Origin: Methanosarcinales archaeon
GTDB taxonomy: Archaea > Halobacteriota > Methanosarcinia > Methanotrichales > Methanotrichaceae
Assembly: GCA_013415595.1 (NCBI GenBank)
Contig: JAAEEW010000223.1
Location: 1 to 5,538, forward strand
DNA length: 5,538 bases
Direction of reading: 5' to 3'
Translations under genes and position numbers: made by a program
The notes under the pieces: model-generated
The model's database searches: none
The model's input: only the letters and a program-made list of their open reading frames with translations
What the model was told of the DNA's origin: nothing
Shown: one piece after another, positions 1 through 5,538 of the stretch
Layout of the letters: every line of letters starts with the position of its first letter
Numbering within the stretch: position 1 is the first letter of the stretch

Positions 1-569
1 CCCTGGTGGCCGATCCCCTGCACATCCTGGACTGCTCGCCCATCAGCGACGGCGCAGCAGCCCTGGTGCTGGCCCCCACCGAGATTGCCAGAAAGTACGC
101 CGACTCCCCCATCAGGATCATCGCCAGCGCCCAGGCCAGCGACACCCTCTCCCTGCACGACCGCCGGGACCTGACCACCCTGGACGCCACCGTTCATGCC
201 GGGAGGGCGGCCTACTCCATGGCCGGGGTTGAGCCCCGGGATATCGACATGGCCGAGGTCCACGACTGCTTCACCATAGGAGAGATCCTGGCCATCGAAG
301 ACCTGGGATTCTTCGAGAAGGGACAGGGCGGCAGGGCCACGGAAGAGGGCTTGACCGCCCTCGACGGCAGGATCCCCATCAACCCGTCGGGAGGATTGAA
401 GGCCTGCGGCCACCCGGTGGGGGCCACGGGGATCAAGCAGGCCTACGAGATGGTTCTCCAGCTAAGAGGCCAGGCCGGAGGGCGCCAGGTGGACGATGCC
501 GAGATCGGGCTAACCCACAACGTGGGCGGCTCCGGGGGCACCGCCCTGGTGCACATATTCTCGAGGTGA
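1..569 (+). CDS. Thiolase (SCP2/archaeal type), C-terminal part, 5' end cut by window
   Basis: Thiolases condense two acyl-CoA molecules or cleave a 3-ketoacyl-CoA, in the cytoplasm. The frame is open from base 3 and ends in TGA at 567-569; about 188 residues are visible, roughly half of the usual ~390. What is seen is the C-terminal thiolase domain: an SDGAAAL segment near 51-71, the EVHDCFT motif with its histidine codon at 261, the GHPVGATG active-site loop with histidine at 411, and the HNVGG motif with histidine at 516. The HDCF and HNVGG forms, and the lack of the classical C-terminal cysteine loop, point to the SCP2-like/archaeal thiolase family rather than classical FadA/AtoB. The nucleophilic cysteine lies in the missing N-terminal half and cannot be checked. 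The GTG at base 6 is internal, because the frame runs on upstream into a family-conserved stretch. The DUF35 gene starts about 4 bases downstream, which supports one transcript and a physical complex. The exact substrate (acetoacetyl-CoA or longer ketoacyl-CoA) is not determinable. Confidence 0.93.
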   Translation, partial: LVADPLHILDCSPISDGAAALVLAPTEIARKYADSPIRIIASAQASDTLSLHDRRDLTTLDATVHAGRAAYSMAGVEPRDIDMAEVHDCFTIGEILAIEDLGFFEKGQGGRATEEGLTALDGRIPINPSGGLKACGHPVGATGIKQAYEMVLQLRGQAGGRQVDDAEIGLTHNVGGSGGTALVHIFSR

Positions 570-570
570 T
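564..570 (+). promoter_or_regulatory. Ribosome binding site of the DUF35 gene, inside the thiolase stop region
   Basis: AGGTGAT matches the complement of the 16S rRNA 3' end and overlaps the thiolase TGA. It ends 3 bases before the ACG at 574. With this alignment the spacing is the one expected for a start at 574, and it is the main sequence argument for that start. A GTG at 566 lies inside this motif but opens a different frame. Confidence 0.55.
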
Positions 571-573
571 AGC

Positions 574-1047
574 ACGACCACAAAGGCACCCCGCTTCTGG
601 AGATGCATACCCCAGCGCTACAATCTGCTGGGAACCCACTGCAAGAGCTGCAACGAGTACTACTTCCCGCCCCGGAACATCTGCCCCAACTGCCGCCGGG
701 GAGCAGAGATGGAGGATCACAGGTTCATGGGTATGGGAACCGTCATCACCTTCACCACCATTTACAACGCCACCGAGGACTTCGACCGCATGACCCCCTA
801 CAACCTGGCCATAATCGAGCTGGACGAGGGCCCCCGGCTGACCGGACAGGTGACGGCCAGCCCGGAGGAGATGAAGATCGGAATGAGGGTCCGGCCGATC
901 TTCAGAATTCTGGGAAAGGAAGGGGAGAGCGGCATAATCTACTATGGAACCAAGTTCGAGCCCCAGGAGAGCTCCCCCCGGCGGGGGAAGACCGGCCAGA
1001 AGGGGCTTGTCAACCCCGAAAAGTCCTGCCAGGGATGCGAGATTTAG
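574..1047 (+). CDS. Zn-ribbon/OB-fold DUF35-type protein, thiolase partner, with non-canonical (ACG) or disrupted start
   Basis: DUF35 proteins pair with thiolases or HMG-CoA synthases. In archaea they bridge the two enzymes and hold the pantetheine arm of CoA; related proteins assist thiolases in lipid breakdown. Read from ACG at 574, the product has 157 residues. An N-terminal PRFWR motif (6-10) is followed by IPQRYNL (12-18), a zinc ribbon with CKSC (23-26) and CPNC (37-40), then the OB-fold (about 46-130) ending near YYGTKF. The homology-like N-terminus begins at about residue 6, so the gene must start near 574. However, this frame has no ATG, GTG or TTG between the upstream stop at 511 and the ATG at 709. 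Starting at 709 would remove the whole zinc ribbon. Possible explanations are a true ACG start, an ATG-to-ACG change or base error, or one base lost (for example in the CCCC at 589-592) from a gene starting at GTG 566. A tail of about 27 residues follows the OB-fold and contains a further CQGC (152-155). Family assignment is firm; the exact start is not. Confidence 0.82.
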   Translation, partial: TTTKAPRFWRCIPQRYNLLGTHCKSCNEYYFPPRNICPNCRRGAEMEDHRFMGMGTVITFTTIYNATEDFDRMTPYNLAIIELDEGPRLTGQVTASPEEMKIGMRVRPIFRILGKEGESGIIYYGTKFEPQESSPRRGKTGQKGLVNPEKSCQGCEI

Positions 1048-1153
1048 ATAGGGTGCTGGGTGAAAAGAAGGGGCCCGAAAAAAATGGGAAAAAGGTTAAA
1101 TTCTGCCAGGTCAATTAGTTGAGGCTATATTTATTAAGGAGGATCAAATAGTT
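1048..1153 (+). other. Intergenic spacer and gyrB leader
   Basis: This 106-base spacer is clearly richer in A+T than the genes around it, with A runs at 1078-1084 and 1091-1093 and a TATATTTATTAA block at 1126-1137. Such composition fits a promoter region for the gyrase genes. The best sigma70-like match is CTGCCA (1103-1108), then 17 bases, then TATATT (1126-1131). Its start point would fall near 1138, inside the ribosome binding site, so I do not call it as a promoter. No convincing hairpin plus T-run terminator for the upstream genes is visible; the only small stem, CCCG/TGGG around the A run, is too weak. Confidence 0.4.
1136..1145 (+). promoter_or_regulatory. Strong ribosome binding site of gyrB
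   Basis: AAGGAGGATC contains a perfect AAGGAGG anti-16S match. The AGGAGG core ends 11 bases before the TTG at 1154, which is on the long side. The in-frame ATA at 1148 sits at a tighter 5-base spacing but is not an accepted start codon. The site supports TTG 1154 over the next in-frame ATG at 1187, which would cut conserved N-terminal residues. Confidence 0.75.
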
Positions 1154-3043
1154 TTGAACGATGCAACCTATGACGCCAGCCACATCATGGTCCTGGAGGG
1201 GCTGGAGGCGGTCAGACGCAGGCCATCCATGTACATAGGGAGCACCGACTCTATCGGTCTTCACCACCTGGTCTACGAGGTAGTGGACAACAGCGTGGAC
1301 GAGGCCCTGGGCGGCTACTGCACCGATATCCAGCTGGCCATACACCAGGACGGATCGGCCACCGTCAGAGACAACGGCCGGGGCATTCCGGTGGACATTC
1401 ACCATCAATACAACAAGCCGGCCCTGGAAATAGTGATGACCGTGCTTCACGCCGGTGGAAAGTTCGACCACGAGTCCTACGCCGTCTCCGGCGGACTGCA
1501 CGGGGTGGGAGTCTCCGTGGTAAACGCCCTCTCCGAATGGCTGGAGGTGGAGGTGAGGAGGAACGGCAAGACCTACTGGCAGAGGTACGAGCACGGAAAT
1601 CCCGTCTCCCAGGTGGAGGAGAGGGGAACGGCCGAAGATACGGGGACGACCATCACCTTCAAGCCCGACCCGGCCATCTTCGAGGAGACGGAATTCAGCT
1701 TCGAGACCCTCTCCACCAGGATGAGGGAACTGGCCTTCCTCAACTGCGGCCTCAAGATATCGGTCCGGGACGAGAGGACCGGCAAGGAGAACGTCTTCCA
1801 GTACGAGGGAGGAATCGTCTCCTTCGTCGATTTCCTGAACAAGAAGAAAGAGGTGCTGCATAAACCCCCCATCTACTTCGCCCGGGACAGAAACGGAAAC
1901 CGGGTGGAGGTAGCCCTGCAGTACAGCAACGCCTACAACGAGTCCATATACTCCTTCGCCAACAACATCAACACCCGGGAGGGGGGCACTCACCTGGCCG
2001 GGTTCAGGGCCGCCCTCACCAAGACCCTCAACGATTACATCAAGACCAACAAGCTGGTCAAGGGAGAGGCCAAGCTGACCGGCGACGACCTCAAGGAAGG
2101 GCTGGTGGCGGTCATCAGCGTCAAGCTGCCCGACCCCCAATTCGAGGGGCAGACCAAGACCAGGCTTGGCAACTCCGCCATCCGGGGCATAACCGAGTCC
2201 CTGGTCTCCGAGGGGCTCTCGGAGTTCTTCGAGGAGAACCCCCAGGTGGCCCAGAGCATCGTGGAGAAGGCCACCGAGGCCATGAGGGCCCGGGAGGCTG
2301 CCAGGAAGGCCAAGGAGCTGACCCGGCGAAAGAGCGCTCTGAGCTCCTCCGGCCTGCCGGGAAAGCTGGCCGACTGCTCGGAGAGCGATCCGTCCTCCTG
2401 CGAGCTGTACATCGTGGAGGGCGAGTCCGCCGGAGGCTCGGCCAAGCAGGGCCGAAACCGGCACTTCCAGGCCATACTGCCGCTGCGGGGAAAGATCCTG
2501 AACGTGGAGAGGGCCCGCCTGGACAAGATCCTGAAGAACGCCGAGATCAGAAACCTGATCACGGCTCTGGGCACAGGCATCGGAGACGAGTTCGACATAA
2601 ACAAGGCCCGCTACCACAAGATCGTGATAATGACCGATGCCGATGTGGACGGCTCCCACATCCGCACCCTGCTCCTGACCTTCTTCTACCGCTACATGAC
2701 CCCCCTGATCGAGGCGGGCTACGTCTACATCGCCCAGCCCCCCCTCTACCAGATCAAGAGGGGAAAGCAGGTGGTTTATGCCTACAGCGACCAGCAACTG
2801 GAGAGGGCCACTGCGGAAGGGGGAAAGCCGGTCGTTCAGAGGTACAAGGGTCTGGGTGAGATGAACCCGGAGCAGCTATGGGAGACCACCATGAACCCGG
2901 AGAACAGGACTCTTCTGCAGGTGACGGTGGAGGACGCGGTGGAGGCGGACGAGATCTTCACCATCCTCATGGGTGAACGGGTGGAGCCCAGAAAAGAGTT
3001 CATAGAGGCCCACGCCCAGGACGTCAAGAACCTGGACGTATGA
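1154..3043 (+). CDS. gyrB: DNA gyrase subunit B
   Basis: GyrB is the ATPase half of cytoplasmic DNA gyrase (A2B2), which adds negative supercoils using ATP. The 629 residues are full length for the short GyrB form, without the ~165-residue insert of enterobacterial GyrB. In order: GHKL ATPase domain with catalytic Glu42 and Asn46 in EVVDNSVDEA, Asp73 in DNGRGIP, Lys103, and the GGLHGVG nucleotide loop (113-119). The transducer domain carries the QTK loop (333-335), whose lysine contacts the ATP phosphate. The TOPRIM domain has catalytic Glu422 in EGESAGG and the metal-binding DADVD aspartates (495, 497, 499). The C-terminal tail has QRYKGLGEM (562-570) and ends in KNLDV. The N-terminal numbering matches E. 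coli GyrB exactly at Glu42, Asp73 and Lys103, which supports the TTG start. It is the first gene of the gyrB-gyrA pair. Glu424 and Arg445 occupy positions that are Asp426 and Lys447 in E. coli. ParE is the main alternative, but the adjacent GyrA with GyrA boxes makes gyrase the better call. Confidence 0.97.
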   Translation: MNDATYDASHIMVLEGLEAVRRRPSMYIGSTDSIGLHHLVYEVVDNSVDEALGGYCTDIQLAIHQDGSATVRDNGRGIPVDIHHQYNKPALEIVMTVLHAGGKFDHESYAVSGGLHGVGVSVVNALSEWLEVEVRRNGKTYWQRYEHGNPVSQVEERGTAEDTGTTITFKPDPAIFEETEFSFETLSTRMRELAFLNCGLKISVRDERTGKENVFQYEGGIVSFVDFLNKKKEVLHKPPIYFARDRNGNRVEVALQYSNAYNESIYSFANNINTREGGTHLAGFRAALTKTLNDYIKTNKLVKGEAKLTGDDLKEGLVAVISVKLPDPQFEGQTKTRLGNSAIRGITESLVSEGLSEFFEENPQVAQSIVEKATEAMRAREAARKAKELTRRKSALSSSGLPGKLADCSESDPSSCELYIVEGESAGGSAKQGRNRHFQAILPLRGKILNVERARLDKILKNAEIRNLITALGTGIGDEFDINKARYHKIVIMTDADVDGSHIRTLLLTFFYRYMTPLIEAGYVYIAQPPLYQIKRGKQVVYAYSDQQLERATAEGGKPVVQRYKGLGEMNPEQLWETTMNPENRTLLQVTVEDAVEADEIFTILMGERVEPRKEFIEAHAQDVKNLDV

Positions 3044-3070
3044 GGCGGGCAACGATTTGGTCGGAATATC

Positions 3071-5467
3071 ATGACAGAGGTTCAAGTCAACATCACTGAG
3101 GAGATGAAGTCCTCCTATATCGATTACGCCATGTCCGTGATCGTAGGCCGGGCCCTGCCCGACGTCAGGGACGGCCTGAAGCCCGTGCACCGGCGGATCC
3201 TGTACGCCATGTACGAGCAGGGGGTGACCCACGACCAGCCCTACAAGAAGTCGGCCAGGATCGTGGGTGACGTCATGGGTAAGTACCACCCCCACGGAGA
3301 CGCCGCCATCTACGAGACTATGGTTCGCATGGCCCAGGACTTCTCCATGCGCTATCCCCTCATCGACGGCCAGGGCAACTTCGGATCGGTGGACGGCGAC
3401 CCTGCCGCAGCCATGAGATACACCGAGGTCCGGCTGTCCAGGATCGCCGAGGAGATGCTGGCAGACATCAACAAGGACACCGTGGACTTTGTGCCCAACT
3501 ACGACGGGTCCATGAAAGAGCCGGTGGTCCTGCCGGGAAAGCTGCCCAACCTGCTGGTGAACGGGTCCACCGGCATCGCTGTAGGCATGGCCACCAACAT
3601 CCCTCCCCACAACCTGTATGAGGTGGCACAGGCCCTCATCCACGTAATCGACCATCCGGAGGCCACCCTGCATGAGCTGATGGAGCACATCCAGGGCCCG
3701 GACTTCCCCACCGCCGGATACATCCTGGGCCGGGCGGGGATTTTGTCCGCCTACACCACCGGACGGGGGAGCATCGTCATCCGGGCCAGATCGGAGATCG
3801 AGAACGGACCCAGGAACGACCGCATAATCTTCACCGAGCTTCCTTACCAGGTCAACAAGGCCAAGGTCGTCGAGGACATAGCCGAGCTGGTCAAGAGCGG
3901 CCGCATCGAGGGCATCTCGGACATCCGGGACGAATCGGACCGGGACGGGATTCGCATGGTGGTGGACCTGAAAGCCGGGGTCAACGCCGACGTAGTTCTA
4001 AACCTGCTGCACCGTCACACCCAACTGGAGACCAGCTTTGGCATCATCAACCTGGTCCTGGTGGACGGCCAGCCCAGGACCCTCAGCCTGAGGGAGACCC
4101 TGGACCAGTTCATCCTCTACCGAAAAGAGGTCATCGAGCGCCGGACCAGGTTTGAGCTGGAGCAGGCCCTTCGCCGGGCCCACATCCTGGAAGGCCTGCT
4201 GATCGCCCTTCGAAACATCGATCAGGTGATCAGGCTCATCCGGGCTGCAAAGTCCCCGGCCGAGGCCCGGACCGGGCTGATGGAGAGCTTCTCCCTGAGC
4301 GAGGAGCAGGCCAAGGCCATACTGGACATGAGGCTGCAGCGGCTCACCGGCCTGGAGCAGGAGAAGATAGCCTCCGAGGCCCGGGAGCTGGAGAAGCTGA
4401 TCGACCGGCTGCGCCAAATCCTGGCCAGCGAGCAGGAGGTCCTGGAGATAATCAAGTCCGAGCTGAGGGAGCTGACGGAGACCTACGGCAATCCCAGACG
4501 GACCGAGATCATCGAGGATTATTCCGCCGTCCAGGTGGAGGACCTGATCCACGAGGAGGAGGTGGCAGTCACCATCACCAAGGACGGCTACATCAAGAGG
4601 CAACTGCTGAGCGCCTACCGCATGCAAAGAAGGGGCGGCCGGGGGGTGATAGGAGCGGAGACCAAGAGCGAGGACTTCGTCACCGACCTGTTCATAGCCT
4701 CCACCCTGGACTACCTGCTCTTCTTCACCGACAAAGGAAAGGCCCACTGGCTGCGGGTGTACGAGATCCCGGCCCTGGGAAAGGCCTCCCGGGGCAAGGC
4801 CATCGTGAACATGCTGCAACTGGAGCAGGACGAGAAGATCACCGAGGCCATGCCGGTGAAGAGCTTCAACGAGGAGGGCTACATCGTCATGGCCACCCGC
4901 ATGGGCAACATCGTGAAGACCCCCATCCGGGCCTTCAGCAACCCCCGCAAGGGAGGGATCAAGGCGGTGAACCTGCGGGGAGACAACCTGGTGGCGGCCA
5001 AGCTCACCGACGGAGACCTGCAGCTGATAGTGGCCACCAGGAAGGGCAAGGCCATCAGGTTCCACGAGAACGACGTCCGATCCAGCCACCGGGGGGCCAT
5101 GGGAGTGAAGGCCATCAACCTGGCGGAGGGCGACGAGCTGATCTCCATGGACGTGGTGAGGGAGGGGACGTCCCTTCTCACCATCACCCGTCATGGCTAC
5201 GGCAAGCGCACTGAGCTGGAGGAGTACCCGTCCCAGAGGAGGGGCGGCAAGGGAATAAAGAACATCGGGGACAAGAAGGGAGACGTGGTGGCCACCAGAA
5301 CCGTGTCTGAAGAAGACGAGCTATTGCTCACCACCAGGGAAGGAATCATGATCAGGATACCGGCGGCGGAGATCAGGATCCAGGGCCGGGCCACCCAGGG
5401 AGTGCGGATCATGAACCTGAGGCCTGGAGACGAGGTGGCGGCGGTGGCCAGGATAACGGAGAGCTGA
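3071..5467 (+). CDS. gyrA: DNA gyrase subunit A
   Basis: GyrA is the DNA-cutting and DNA-wrapping half of gyrase. The 798 residues form a complete protein with an ATG start and the usual N-terminus (EEMKSSYIDYAMSVIVGRAL). In order: winged-helix breakage-reunion domain with the quinolone-region motif GKYHPHGDAAIYE (70-82) and catalytic Tyr117 in AAMRYTE; tower domain (roughly 130-330); a charged coiled coil and exit gate (roughly 335-480) containing LDMRLQRLTGLE; then a six-bladed beta-pinwheel (about 495-795) that wraps DNA. The pinwheel carries a perfect GyrA box, QRRGGRG at 519-525, which marks the protein as GyrA rather than ParC, and a second match, QRRGGKG at 722-728. The protein stops right after the last blade and lacks the acidic tail of E. 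coli GyrA. Ala78 stands where E. coli has Ser83, and Glu82 where it has Asp87. The gene lies 27 bases after gyrB with only a weak ribosome binding site, so co-transcription and perhaps coupled translation with gyrB are likely. Confidence 0.97.
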   Translation: MTEVQVNITEEMKSSYIDYAMSVIVGRALPDVRDGLKPVHRRILYAMYEQGVTHDQPYKKSARIVGDVMGKYHPHGDAAIYETMVRMAQDFSMRYPLIDGQGNFGSVDGDPAAAMRYTEVRLSRIAEEMLADINKDTVDFVPNYDGSMKEPVVLPGKLPNLLVNGSTGIAVGMATNIPPHNLYEVAQALIHVIDHPEATLHELMEHIQGPDFPTAGYILGRAGILSAYTTGRGSIVIRARSEIENGPRNDRIIFTELPYQVNKAKVVEDIAELVKSGRIEGISDIRDESDRDGIRMVVDLKAGVNADVVLNLLHRHTQLETSFGIINLVLVDGQPRTLSLRETLDQFILYRKEVIERRTRFELEQALRRAHILEGLLIALRNIDQVIRLIRAAKSPAEARTGLMESFSLSEEQAKAILDMRLQRLTGLEQEKIASEARELEKLIDRLRQILASEQEVLEIIKSELRELTETYGNPRRTEIIEDYSAVQVEDLIHEEEVAVTITKDGYIKRQLLSAYRMQRRGGRGVIGAETKSEDFVTDLFIASTLDYLLFFTDKGKAHWLRVYEIPALGKASRGKAIVNMLQLEQDEKITEAMPVKSFNEEGYIVMATRMGNIVKTPIRAFSNPRKGGIKAVNLRGDNLVAAKLTDGDLQLIVATRKGKAIRFHENDVRSSHRGAMGVKAINLAEGDELISMDVVREGTSLLTITRHGYGKRTELEEYPSQRRGGKGIKNIGDKKGDVVATRTVSEEDELLLTTREGIMIRIPAAEIRIQGRATQGVRIMNLRPGDEVAAVARITES
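4625..4645 (+). other. GyrA box (first), QRRGGRG codons in gyrA
   Basis: These seven codons encode GyrA residues 519-525 at the start of the C-terminal pinwheel. The heptapeptide is the signature that lets gyrase wrap DNA in the positive sense and so introduce negative supercoils; ParC lacks it or carries a degraded form. Its intact state supports true gyrase activity. Confidence 0.85.
5234..5254 (+). other. Second GyrA-box match, QRRGGKG codons in the last pinwheel blade
   Basis: These codons encode GyrA residues 722-728, in the last blade after GYGKRTELEEYPS. In many GyrA proteins this loop has a degenerate form such as QSRGGKG, while E. coli has a diverged sequence here. In this protein it fits the consensus of the first-blade box exactly. 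Whether it contributes to DNA wrapping is not known from the sequence. Confidence 0.6.
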
Positions 5468-5538
5468 CCACCTCGCTTTCTTCAAATGAGGACCTTTTCT
5501 CCCCGCCTGGCCTTCCGGGCCCTATGGCAGCTGCGGGC
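5468..5538. other. Sequence downstream of gyrA, no gene assignable
   Basis: These 71 bases run to the window edge. On the + strand an ATG at 5486 opens a frame to the edge (MRTFSPRLAFRALWQLR), which resembles a basic N-terminus before a membrane segment, but no ribosome binding site precedes it. On the - strand one frame ends with TGA at about 5482-5484 and could be the 3' end of a convergent gene. A GGCC-TTCCG-GGCC inverted repeat near 5508-5522 has only a 4-base stem and no T run, so no terminator is called. Confidence 0.25.

Noticed and set aside
566..793. GTG start overlapping the thiolase stop (GTGA), 75-codon frame
   Set aside because: The overlap is typical of coupled genes, but the translation departs from the DUF35 family at once. 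It is kept only as the possible start if one base is missing near 589-592.
1071..1090. Terminator-like CCCG/TGGG stem around the A run after the DUF35 gene
   Set aside because: The stem is 4 pairs including one wobble, with no T run after it.
603..1118. 171-codon + strand frame overlapping the DUF35 gene
   Set aside because: It starts at ATG 603, but its translation is Pro/Gly/Arg-rich without a domain, while the overlapping frame carries the zinc ribbon and OB-fold.
1103..1131. sigma70-like promoter CTGCCA-17-TATATT before gyrB
   Set aside because: The predicted transcript start near 1138 would cut into the ribosome binding site, and the -35 match is only partial.
1115..2797. 560-codon open frame on the - strand across gyrB
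   Set aside because: It is a mirror of gyrB codon usage in GC-rich DNA. The translation is low-complexity in Gly, Leu and Val with no recognisable domain, and gyrB itself is certain.
3998..5194. 398-codon and other long - strand open frames across gyrA
   Set aside because: Same antisense effect: no family motifs, and wholly inside a certain gene.
5508..5522. GGCC inverted repeat after gyrA as a terminator
   Set aside because: A 4-base stem of a self-complementary word in GC-rich DNA is expected by chance, and no T run follows.

Overview
This is a GC-rich, densely coded window from what is most likely a bacterium. All four genes lie on the + strand: the 3' part of a thiolase gene, a small zinc-ribbon/OB-fold (DUF35-type) gene, then complete gyrB and gyrA. 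The gyrases are clearly bacterial in type, and gyrB has a strong AAGGAGG ribosome binding site. Arginine AGG and isoleucine ATA codons are common despite the high GC. A thiolase/DUF35 pair together with short-form gyrases would fit Chloroflexota (for example Dehalococcoidia). That placement is inference only. An archaeon with acquired gyrase cannot be excluded, because thiolase-DUF35 pairs are also typical of archaea.

Layout: positions 1-569 hold the C-terminal half of an SCP2/archaeal-type thiolase whose 5' end is outside the window. Positions 574-1047 hold its DUF35 partner, just 4 bases further on. The DUF35 reading frame is intact through its zinc ribbon but has no ATG, GTG or TTG in the right place; the best start is an ACG behind a good ribosome binding site. 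Positions 1048-1153 are an AT-richer spacer with the gyrB leader. gyrB (1154-3043) starts with TTG, and gyrA (3071-5467) follows after 27 bases. The last 71 bases hold no gene that can be named.

Functionally there are two units. The thiolase and DUF35 protein probably form one acyl-CoA-handling complex, in which DUF35 proteins bridge or channel CoA intermediates. GyrB and GyrA make the A2B2 DNA gyrase that introduces negative supercoils using ATP. All catalytic motifs of both gyrase subunits are present.

I see no undescribed system, mobile element, CRISPR array, RNA gene or large repeat. The points most worth checking are the missing canonical start of the DUF35 gene, natural residues at quinolone-relevant positions of both gyrase subunits, and two perfect GyrA-box heptapeptides in GyrA.
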